This document shows positions 1 through 5,644 of a stretch of DNA of 7,112 nt, one piece after another. Position numbers and translations under genes: made by a program. The DNA is from Bacteroidales bacterium (lineage in GTDB: Bacteria; Bacteroidota; Bacteroidia; Bacteroidales; DTU049), in assembly GCA_018432645.1 (NCBI GenBank), contig JAHDSP010000548.1, positions 1-7,112 of the forward strand, given 5' to 3'. Under the pieces are notes generated by a model. That model saw only the letters and a program-made list of their open reading frames with translations. It was not told where the DNA came from and ran no database searches. Every line of letters starts with the position of its first letter. Position 1 is the first letter of the stretch.

Positions 1-552
1 CAGTTCCTTGGTGCATTTTGTCGTCATTTATGGGCAACTAAATCTACTGATGGTGGTGATACTTGGAGTGATTTCACTGAATTAACTACAGGGGAAGATT
101 TTGATGTACGAGAATGCGTCTATCCTGCTATGGCTAAAAATGCTAATGAATACTTACATCTAACATTTCAAGCTGATTATGGTCCTGGTAATGCATTACA
201 AGATGAGACTCATCCTCAGCAACAAAATGATATTCTTTATATGAAAGTTCTAAAATCTGACATTGGTATTATCAATTCGATTAATGAATATAATACAATA
301 AATTCAATATCTATATATCCAAATCCTGCTAATGATTATGTAAATGTAAACATCATATCTCCAGTCAGTACCAATGCTATTATAAGTATCTCAAATATAT
401 TAGGTCAACAGGTTTATTCTGAATCTATTAATGTAAAAGCAGGAAATACCAATATACATATTGATGTTAATAATTTACCTGCTGGAATGTATATGTTCTC
501 TTTGCTAGCTGATGGTAATTTATTGAAAACTCAAAAGATAATCATAGAATAA
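1..552 (+). CDS. T9SS type A sorting domain-containing protein, 3' part, Asp-box (sialidase-like) repeat
   Basis: The frame is open from the first base of the window to the TAA at 550-552, so this is the last 183 residues of a larger gene whose start lies to the left. The ATG at 130 is internal and should not be taken as the start. Visible residues 15-22 read STDGGDTW, a good Asp-box (BNR/sialidase-type beta-propeller) motif. From about residue 100 to the end there is a Por-secretion-tail domain, with YPNP at 106-109, beta-strand pattern with a G-Q-Q-V-Y turn, and LPAGMY at 159-164. In Bacteroidota this domain directs proteins through the type IX system after Sec export, and is normally cleaved off so the protein is released or anchored at the surface. 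The catalytic or binding role of the missing part cannot be told; Asp boxes alone do not show sialidase activity. Architecture and tail resemble the next gene, suggesting paralogues. Confidence 0.88.
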   Translation, partial: QFLGAFCRHLWATKSTDGGDTWSDFTELTTGEDFDVRECVYPAMAKNANEYLHLTFQADYGPGNALQDETHPQQQNDILYMKVLKSDIGIINSINEYNTINSISIYPNPANDYVNVNIISPVSTNAIISISNILGQQVYSESINVKAGNTNIHIDVNNLPAGMYMFSLLADGNLLKTQKIIIE

Positions 553-570
553 ATTGCATATTCTTAAAAA

Positions 571-606
571 CTAAAAAAGGAAGGACTCAAACCCTTCCTT
601 TTTTAG
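571..606 (+). terminator. Intrinsic terminator after the first T9SS protein gene
   Basis: A perfect 14-bp stem is formed by 571-584 and 593-606 with an 8-base loop at 585-592. The G/C core is GGAAGG/CCTTCC and the 3' arm carries a run of six T (599-604). It begins 18 bases after the stop codon at 552. The A-run on the 5' arm mirrors the T-run, so the hairpin could also work on the opposite strand, but no gene ends there from the right. Confidence 0.88.
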
Positions 607-676
607 TTGCAAAAATTCATTAACATAAAGAATTATTTATTATTTTAGTTTGAATTATAATAAAACATTAAAAAAA

Positions 677-708
677 ATTGCATAATTAAAAATTTTTATA
701 TAAATTTG
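677..708 (+). promoter_or_regulatory. Bacteroidota-type promoter (-33 ATTG, -7 TAAATTTG)
   Basis: TAAATTTG at 701-708 is an exact match to the TAnnTTTG -7 element known for the primary sigma factor of Bacteroidota. ATTG at 677-680 fits the TTTG-like -33 element with a 20-base spacer. The start codon of the next gene lies 27 bases beyond the -7 box, leaving an inferred leader of roughly 20 bases. No Shine-Dalgarno sequence is present; the bases ahead of the ATG are A-rich, as is usual in this phylum. Confidence 0.7.
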
Positions 709-735
709 TAATAACAACCCTAAAATATAAAAATT

Positions 736-2685
736 ATGAAAAGATTTAAATCAATTTTAACATTAGTATTAATGGTAAGTGTGAGCTTATTAATGGCTCA
801 GAATAAGAGTGCTAATGTGGCACCTAAAAAATTAGATGCTTTCAAAGTAAACAAGGTCCCATTAAGTACTGATAAACAAATTTCTTTTACTTCATATAAA
901 AATGAAGTAGCTCCATTACTAAATAAAATAGCACAAAATAACAATAAAAGGGCTTTAACTATGTCTAAGATGGGACATTCTGTCAATATTTTTTCAGTAC
1001 TATTAGAGCAGCAGACATGTTTAAGTGCCAATCAAGAGCTAAACGCTATTGCATTCACCTATAGACAAGACCCTGCTTATACAGGTGGTAGCGGTGTTGT
1101 TAGAACATCTTTATCTACTAATGGTGGTACCTCATTCGATAGTACAACATTGATACCATGGAGCTTACCTATTTCTACAAGTGATTATTTTGGTAGATAT
1201 CCGAGTGGAGTTATTTATAATCCTTCTGGTAATACAAACTATGAGAATGCTGCTATTGTAGTTACAGGTCCTATGCTTATAGACGGCGGGTGGGGAGGTG
1301 ATTTTTATGGTTCTGAATTATTAGACGGTACTGGCATAAATAATCAACCTCTACCATTTGAATCTACTCTTTATCCAGGTGTAGCTAGTGATAGACAGAC
1401 TTTATTTAATAGACTTTTTTTACAATCACATGGAGATAAATTTTTTGTTTTAGGTGATGCAAATGAAGATAATGGTTCTAATTACACTAGAATTGTTTAT
1501 ATTGTAAACATAGGGCAGTGGGATGCTACTGGGGATTCAGTTATATGGCATAGAGTACCAGTAGAACCAGACTTTGCTACAACAGATGGATTACCTGATG
1601 GATTAATTTATCCTGCTTTAGCAATGGATGATAATGGAACTAATGGTTATTTAGTATTTGTTGGTCGTAATCCAGATGCTAATGATCCTCTATCTTATCA
1701 ACCATTTATATATAAAACTGAAGATGGTGGTGATAATTGGACAAAAATTCCTTTTAACTGGGAAACTATCCCCACTATAGTAAATCATGTTGAAAACTAT
1801 GCCCCATCAGGATCAGGAGTTAATCGTCCATTTTTTGATAATCCTATAGAGGCCGTTATAGACAAAAATGGTAATTTACATTTTGCTTGTTATATTCACA
1901 GAGCTTGGAGTAATAACCCTGATTCATTATCATATTTAGTAAATAGATTTTATATGAATGGTGTATTATTTGATATTTATCAAACATCTACTGGATGGGA
2001 TGCCAAATTGATAGATACAGTTTGGTGTGATGATTATATTTTCTATTCAGAAGGAAGTAGTAATTATACTATTGAAAGTCGTCCTCAAATGAGTCGTACA
2101 CCAGATGGTAGTTATATTGTATTTTCTTGGGCAGATAGTGATACTTCTTATGTAACTGAAACAGATAATGAATATAATAATATGATACCTGATATATTCG
2201 TAAAAGTTTATGATGCTACTACCAATACTTATTCAGAAACTATTAATGTAACTGTGGGCACTGATATTGAAAGTCAAGCTACTTGGCACTTTTTAGCTGA
2301 CCAATGTTTTGATTTAGGTAATGGTAATATAAAAGTTCCTCTATCTGTTGGTATTTTACGTGGTAATTATACTTCAAATGATAGAATTGATTACTATCTT
2401 TTAAATGATGTTATTATTGGTCCACAAGGCATAACTAGCTATACAAATACTGCTAACTTCTCTATTTATCCTAATCCTGTATCTGATCAATTAAACATTA
2501 ATTTGATCAATAAAGGTATTAATACTATAAAAATAATGAATATAATGGGAGCTGAAGTATATTCAACTGTAGTAGATGGTAAAGATCATTGTACTATTGA
2601 CTTATCTAATTTACCTGCTGGCATGTACATAGTAAATGTATCTAACAGTACAGGTACTAATGCAAAGAAAATTGTAAAAAAATAA
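736..2685 (+). CDS. Secreted T9SS type A sorting domain-containing protein with Asp-box-like motifs
   Basis: The 649-residue product begins with a Sec signal peptide: MKRFK, then a hydrophobic stretch to about residue 20, with likely cleavage near A21/Q22. The body (about 80-560) is rich in Asp, Asn, Gly and aromatic residues, as in beta-propeller extracellular proteins. Two Asp-box-like motifs are visible, STNGGTSF at 127-134 and TEDGGDNW at 328-335. The last 75 residues are a T9SS type A sorting domain, with YPNP at 578-581 and LPAGMY at 626-631, ending in a basic tail. The protein is therefore expected to cross the inner membrane by Sec and the outer membrane by the type IX system. No catalytic residues of a known enzyme could be assigned, so the substrate is unknown; sialidase-like fold is inference only. 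The start is supported by the signal peptide and by the promoter at 677-708. The gene lies between two strong terminators, so it is probably monocistronic. Confidence 0.93.
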   Translation: MKRFKSILTLVLMVSVSLLMAQNKSANVAPKKLDAFKVNKVPLSTDKQISFTSYKNEVAPLLNKIAQNNNKRALTMSKMGHSVNIFSVLLEQQTCLSANQELNAIAFTYRQDPAYTGGSGVVRTSLSTNGGTSFDSTTLIPWSLPISTSDYFGRYPSGVIYNPSGNTNYENAAIVVTGPMLIDGGWGGDFYGSELLDGTGINNQPLPFESTLYPGVASDRQTLFNRLFLQSHGDKFFVLGDANEDNGSNYTRIVYIVNIGQWDATGDSVIWHRVPVEPDFATTDGLPDGLIYPALAMDDNGTNGYLVFVGRNPDANDPLSYQPFIYKTEDGGDNWTKIPFNWETIPTIVNHVENYAPSGSGVNRPFFDNPIEAVIDKNGNLHFACYIHRAWSNNPDSLSYLVNRFYMNGVLFDIYQTSTGWDAKLIDTVWCDDYIFYSEGSSNYTIESRPQMSRTPDGSYIVFSWADSDTSYVTETDNEYNNMIPDIFVKVYDATTNTYSETINVTVGTDIESQATWHFLADQCFDLGNGNIKVPLSVGILRGNYTSNDRIDYYLLNDVIIGPQGITSYTNTANFSIYPNPVSDQLNINLINKGINTIKIMNIMGAEVYSTVVDGKDHCTIDLSNLPAGMYIVNVSNSTGTNAKKIVKK

Positions 2686-2706
2686 TTTTTGGAAGTTTAT
2701 TGTAAT

Positions 2707-2747
2707 ATAAAAAAGATAGCCGTGAAAAGCACGGCTATCTTTTTTAT
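2707..2747 (+). terminator. Intrinsic terminator after the 649-residue T9SS protein gene
   Basis: A perfect 18-bp stem is formed by 2707-2724 and 2730-2747, with a 5-base loop AAAAG at 2725-2729. The core is GATAGCCGTG/CACGGCTATC and six T follow in the 3' arm (2740-2745). It starts 21 bases after the stop codon. The matching A-run on the 5' side makes it nearly symmetrical, so it may act on both strands. Confidence 0.92.
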
Positions 2748-2786
2748 TAACTAAATCACTTATGATTTTTATCAATTTATTTTTTA

Positions 2787-2794
2787 TATATTTG
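2787..2794 (+). promoter_or_regulatory. Bacteroidota -7 element TATATTTG
   Basis: TATATTTG matches TAnnTTTG exactly and lies only 13 bases ahead of the ATG at 2808. Transcription would then start roughly 5-8 bases before the start codon, giving a nearly leaderless mRNA. No clear TTTG-like -33 element is seen at the expected distance, so the promoter may be weak or need an activator, possibly the regulator itself; that last point is inference. Confidence 0.55.
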
Positions 2795-2807
2795 CATAAA
2801 AATTACT

Positions 2808-3914
2808 ATGAAAAATCAATCTTGGCTTAATAGTTATCTAGATAATAAATATCTTACTTTCTTATTTAGCCTAGATGAGAAGCTAAATAAAAGTAATGAT
2901 ATCCAAGAAATTTTCAATTTTATTATAAATAATATATCTAATTACTTTTCTAATTCAGAAATGCTAAAAATACATATTACTTATGATAATATAAATTTTG
3001 GAGAAGAAATAGCTAATATCGATAAGTCTAAAATGATATCAATGCCGATAAACGTTGATAATGAAGATAGAGGGGAAATGGTATTATATTATCAAGGGCT
3101 CGATAATGGTGAAATAGAATTTTCGAAAGCTGAAAAAGATTTTATAAAATTATTAGTTTCTAGATTATCAGACTATCTAAGCACAATTGCAAAGATAGAA
3201 ACTATGTCATATAAAGAGTATACACCTATATATAATGCAAAAGTATCAGATAAATATTCAAAAGATTTAATAAATTGGCTTTCAGCATTTAATCTAACAG
3301 TAGATCAGATAGATGGCTTACTTCATACTTGTCTAAATTTTAGAAAAGGAGAAACTGTATGCAAGCAAAATGCATTCTCTTCATATTTCATTTTGTTAGC
3401 AGAAGGATATTGCAAGTCTTTTGTAGAAGATAGTAAAGGACATACATTGAGTTTTATGGTTAATAAAGCTTTTGAATTTATAGCTCTTTCATCATTGTAT
3501 GGTAAATCATTTTATTTTACTACAGTTACATTAACTCCTTGTAAAATTTATTTAATTGAGAAAAATGATTTTTTTATCTTAATGGAGCAAAATAAAGATT
3601 TTCATAGAGAAGTGACTAAATGGCTGTGCGAAAACTACAATATCGTTTTTGAAAAATTAGCCATTAGAGGACTAAAGCAAACAATAGGTAGAGTAGCACA
3701 TACTCTATTATATCTAAGTCAAACTGTTTTTGAAAGTGATGTCATACCAAATTTAATCACTAGAAAAGACATTGCTGAATTTTCTGGTATGTCTAATGAA
3801 AATTGTGTAAGGATATTATCATCTTTTAAAAGAGACAACATTATAAAATATACTAAAAATGGAATTCAAATAAAAGATTTTAATCTATTGAAAACTATGA
3901 TAATAGCTGGTTAG
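2808..3914 (+). CDS. Crp/Fnr family transcriptional regulator with N-terminal GAF-like domain
   Basis: The product has 368 residues, about 140 more than a usual Crp/Fnr protein (around 220-230). Residues 15-130 look like a GAF domain: two helices, then strands with a NEDRGEMVLYY segment (85-95), then F-x-x-x-E-x-x-F-I-x-x-L (105-116) before a closing helix. Residues 155-265 are a cyclic-nucleotide-binding-type beta barrel, with FRKGETVCKQNA at 178-189 and YFILLAEGYCKSF at 193-205, followed by a long helix (about 266-305). Residues 315-350 hold a winged helix-turn-helix with ITRKDIAEFSGMSNENCVRIL (split at 317-326 and 327-337) and LSSFKRDNII. The canonical cAMP phosphate-binding cassette is not visible. 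The likely role is a cytoplasmic one-component DNA-binding regulator sensing an unknown signal through the GAF-like or barrel domain. It has its own -7 element and follows a terminator. The Crp assignment is firm; the GAF call rests on pattern only. Confidence 0.85.
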   Translation: MKNQSWLNSYLDNKYLTFLFSLDEKLNKSNDIQEIFNFIINNISNYFSNSEMLKIHITYDNINFGEEIANIDKSKMISMPINVDNEDRGEMVLYYQGLDNGEIEFSKAEKDFIKLLVSRLSDYLSTIAKIETMSYKEYTPIYNAKVSDKYSKDLINWLSAFNLTVDQIDGLLHTCLNFRKGETVCKQNAFSSYFILLAEGYCKSFVEDSKGHTLSFMVNKAFEFIALSSLYGKSFYFTTVTLTPCKIYLIEKNDFFILMEQNKDFHREVTKWLCENYNIVFEKLAIRGLKQTIGRVAHTLLYLSQTVFESDVIPNLITRKDIAEFSGMSNENCVRILSSFKRDNIIKYTKNGIQIKDFNLLKTMIIAG

Positions 3915-3927
3915 AAAAAAGTTATAT

Positions 3928-3952
3928 AAAAATGAGTTTAAAACACATTTTT
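3928..3952 (+). terminator. Probable terminator after the Crp/Fnr-type gene
   Basis: AAAAATG (3928-3934) pairs with CATTTTT (3946-3952). After one A-A mismatch the inner bases GTT/AAC extend the stem, giving a 25-base hairpin that ends in five T. It starts 14 bases after the TAG stop at 3912-3914. The stem is A/T-rich and much weaker than the two terminators upstream, so the call is moderate. Confidence 0.45.
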
Positions 3953-3994
3953 CTGCTTCATCAAATTATTCCCTAATTTGAGACCTTTCTTTTG

Positions 3995-4029
3995 TTACTT
4001 TTCTTTGTGTGGCTGACAAAGAAAAGTAA
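3995..4029. repeat. Palindromic element (14-bp stem), probable interspersed repeat
   Basis: TTACTTTTCTTTG at 3995-4007 is the exact reverse complement of CAAAGAAAAGTAA at 4017-4029. The T at 4008 and A at 4016 add one more pair, leaving a 7-base loop GTGGCTG. No T-run follows on either strand, so it is not a typical intrinsic terminator. From memory, a TTACTTTTCTTTG/CAAAGAAAAGTAA core of this kind recurs between genes in many Bacteroidota genomes; this could not be tested here. It is the only G/C-bearing structured element in an otherwise A/T desert. Confidence 0.6.
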
Positions 4030-4113
4030 ATTATATAAAAATTTGTTCAAAAATTAATTATACTCAAAAGAAATATATTTATTATTGAGACATTCAGAGT
4101 AATAAATTAGTTT

Positions 4114-4404
4114 TTCATAAAACACTTAATTTATTAAAATAAAATTATTTTAATAAAATGTTTAAATTAATTAATGATATATAAATTTAAATAAAACACA
4201 ATTAATACTTCTTAAATTATAGCATATAAAGTAAATTAATAAAAATTAAAATTTTAATAAATATTTCTATCAAATGTTCATTAATAATGATTTTAATTGT
4301 TAAAAATTATTAATACAATATCATTAATTAATTTAAACAAAAAAAATATGATTTTTTAAAATGTTTAATAAAAGATGGCTATTTATTCATAAAATGCTTA
4401 ATTT
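4114..4404. repeat. Imperfect 19-base direct repeat pair flanking the A/T desert
   Basis: TTCATAAAACACTTAATTT at 4114-4132 and TTCATAAAATGCTTAATTT at 4386-4404 match at 17 of 19 positions. They lie 253 bases apart. In DNA this rich in A and T such a match could arise by chance, so the pair is reported with low confidence and without a proposed function. Confidence 0.25.
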
Positions 4405-4410
4405 TATTTT

Positions 4411-5571
4411 TTAATAATATGGATTAGCAAATGTTTTGACATCATCTAAACATACTTTGCTATCACACAGGATCATTAGCCTTTCAATAATATTTCTCAG
4501 CTCTCTGACATTACCTCGCCAAGGAAGTTTTTTTAAATACTCAATAGCGTCTGGTTCGAAAGTTAATGGCGGTTTTTTCATAGCTTCGCTAAACTCTTGC
4601 AAAAAATAATCTATTAAAAGAGGAATATCTTCTTTTCGTTCTCTAAGCGGAGGTACTTCTATAATGATAACTGCTAGTCTATGAAATAAATCTTCACGAA
4701 ATCTTTTATTTTGAATTTCTTCTACTAAATTTTTATTAGTAGCTGCTATCACTCTCACATTAACAGGTATTTCTTTTTCACCACCAACATGTGTTATTTT
4801 ATTTTCTTCTAAAGTTCTTAAAACTTTTGCCTGAGCAGCTAAGCTCATATCTCCTATTTCATCTAAAAACAAAGTACCATTACTAGCTAACTCGAAACTG
4901 CCTTTTTTAGATTTTATAGCAGAGGTAAAAGCACCTTTTTCATGACCAAATAGCTCACTTTCTATCAATTCAGAAGGTATAGCAGCACAATTCACCTCAA
5001 TAAATGGACCTTTGGAACGTGGACTCAACTCATGTAACCAATGGGCAATATTTTCTTTGCCCGTACCATTTTCACCAACTATTAGCACTCTAGCATCTGT
5101 AGGAGCAATTTTCTCTATATTGTTTTTTAGTTTTTTCATTACATCAGATTCACCTATCAAAGCATATTTTTTTGTTAATTTGCTTTTAAGTCTTTTAGTT
5201 TCTTCCATCAAATTAGATCTATCTAATGCATTACGTATAGATATTAGCAATCTATTTAAATCGAATGGTTTTATTATAAAATCAAAAGCACCTTTTTTAA
5301 TAGCATCTACTGCCGTATCGATAGTTCCATGGCCAGATATCATTATTACTGGTATATCATAGCTTTGTAAAATTTTATCTAAAAGCTCCAAACCATCCAT
5401 TCCTGGCATTTTAATATCACATAAAACCACATCAAATGATTGTTGAGAAAATAAATCTAAAGCTTGCAATCCACTATCAGCCTCCACGACTTCATACCCT
5501 TCATATTCAAGCATTTCTCTCAAAGTTTCTCTCACAGACTTCTCATCATCTACTATTAAAATTCTACTCAT
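4411..5571 (-). CDS. Sigma-54-type (NtrC family) response regulator lacking a DNA-binding domain
   Basis: The product has 386 residues. Residues 1-120 are a receiver domain with acidic pocket D8, D9, phospho-acceptor D52 (in VVLCDIKMPGMDG), S79 and K101. Residues 135-370 are a sigma-54-interacting AAA+ domain. It shows Walker A GENGTGKE (167-174), the sigma-54 contact loop as GAFTSA (213-218; the usual form is GAFTGA), Walker B GTLFLDEIGD (232-241), FREDLFHRL (291-299) and sensor II WRGNVRELRN (351-360; usual form WPGNVRELR). The protein stops 26 residues after that, at NPYY, so the Fis-type helix-turn-helix of NtrC (normally 440-480 residues) is absent. The DNA beyond the stop holds no leftover helix-turn-helix in any frame, which argues against a recent frameshift. 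From memory, Bacteroidota carry a conserved family of about this length ending the same way. It should be activated by phosphorylation and remodel sigma-54 RNA polymerase, either without specific DNA binding or through a partner. The ATG at 5571 gives a normal receiver start (SRILIVDDE). Confidence 0.93.
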   Translation of the reverse strand: MSRILIVDDEKSVRETLREMLEYEGYEVVEADSGLQALDLFSQQSFDVVLCDIKMPGMDGLELLDKILQSYDIPVIMISGHGTIDTAVDAIKKGAFDFIIKPFDLNRLLISIRNALDRSNLMEETKRLKSKLTKKYALIGESDVMKKLKNNIEKIAPTDARVLIVGENGTGKENIAHWLHELSPRSKGPFIEVNCAAIPSELIESELFGHEKGAFTSAIKSKKGSFELASNGTLFLDEIGDMSLAAQAKVLRTLEENKITHVGGEKEIPVNVRVIAATNKNLVEEIQNKRFREDLFHRLAVIIIEVPPLRERKEDIPLLIDYFLQEFSEAMKKPPLTFEPDAIEYLKKLPWRGNVRELRNIIERLMILCDSKVCLDDVKTFANPYY

Positions 5572-5603
5572 TTCAATGAAATTTTTTTATGATTAATTTT
5601 CTT

Positions 5604-5637
5604 CGAAATTATTAAATTATTTAGTCTATACTGCAAA
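5604..5637 (-). promoter_or_regulatory. Candidate promoter for the response regulator gene
   Basis: On the - strand TTTG at 5637-5634 is followed after 22 bases by TAATTTCG at 5611-5604, which matches TAnnTTTG at all but one base. The distance to the ATG at 5571 would give a leader of about 25 bases. The -33 part overlaps the 3' end region of the ABC ATPase gene junction. The spacer is slightly long and the -7 box imperfect, so read-through from the ATPase gene (73-base gap) remains an alternative. Confidence 0.3.
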
Positions 5638-5644
5638 AAAAATT

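Larger units (their letters stand above)
3915..4410. other. A/T-rich convergent intergenic region without genes
   Basis: The stretch lies between the 3' ends of the Crp/Fnr-type gene (+ strand) and the response regulator gene (- strand). No reading frame of credible length or coding character is present on either strand, and no tRNA-like fold is evident. It contains the weak hairpin at 3928-3952, the palindrome at 3995-4029, an A/T-only inverted repeat (4130-4141 with 4146-4157) and, from about 4030 onward, almost only A and T. A two-part A/T inverted repeat at 4333-4368 (TTAAACA/TGTTTAA outside, seven A/T pairs inside) is the nearest candidate for a terminator of the - strand gene, but it has no clear T-run on that strand. 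Confidence 0.7.

Noticed and set aside
130..132. ATG at 130 as the start of a 140-residue protein
   Set aside because: The frame continues open to base 1, and an Asp-box motif (visible residues 15-22) precedes the ATG, so the gene begins outside the window.
798..1031. Open frame of 77 codons on the - strand
   Set aside because: It lies wholly inside the T9SS protein gene, antisense to its signal peptide region, with no promoter or family resemblance; a shadow.
2283..2298. TTGGCAC resembling a sigma-54 -24 element
   Set aside because: It is inside a coding region and no TTGC -12 element follows at the required spacing. Another TGGCAC near 5873 fails for the same reason.
3995..4029. The palindrome as a bidirectional intrinsic terminator
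   Set aside because: Neither arm is followed by a T-run on its own strand, and it lies about 80 bases from the + strand stop and 380 bases from the - strand stop; a repeat element fits better.
4302..4410. A lost helix-turn-helix of the response regulator after a frameshift
   Set aside because: Reading past the - strand stop gives only A/T-rich sequence with frequent stops and no helix-turn-helix pattern in any frame.
4030..4410. A replication origin in the A/T desert
   Set aside because: No DnaA-box cluster (TTATNCACA) and no replication gene nearby; A/T richness alone is not evidence.
5012..5362. Open frame of 116 codons on the + strand
   Set aside because: It is antisense to the receiver and AAA+ domains of the response regulator, whose motifs are all intact; a shadow.
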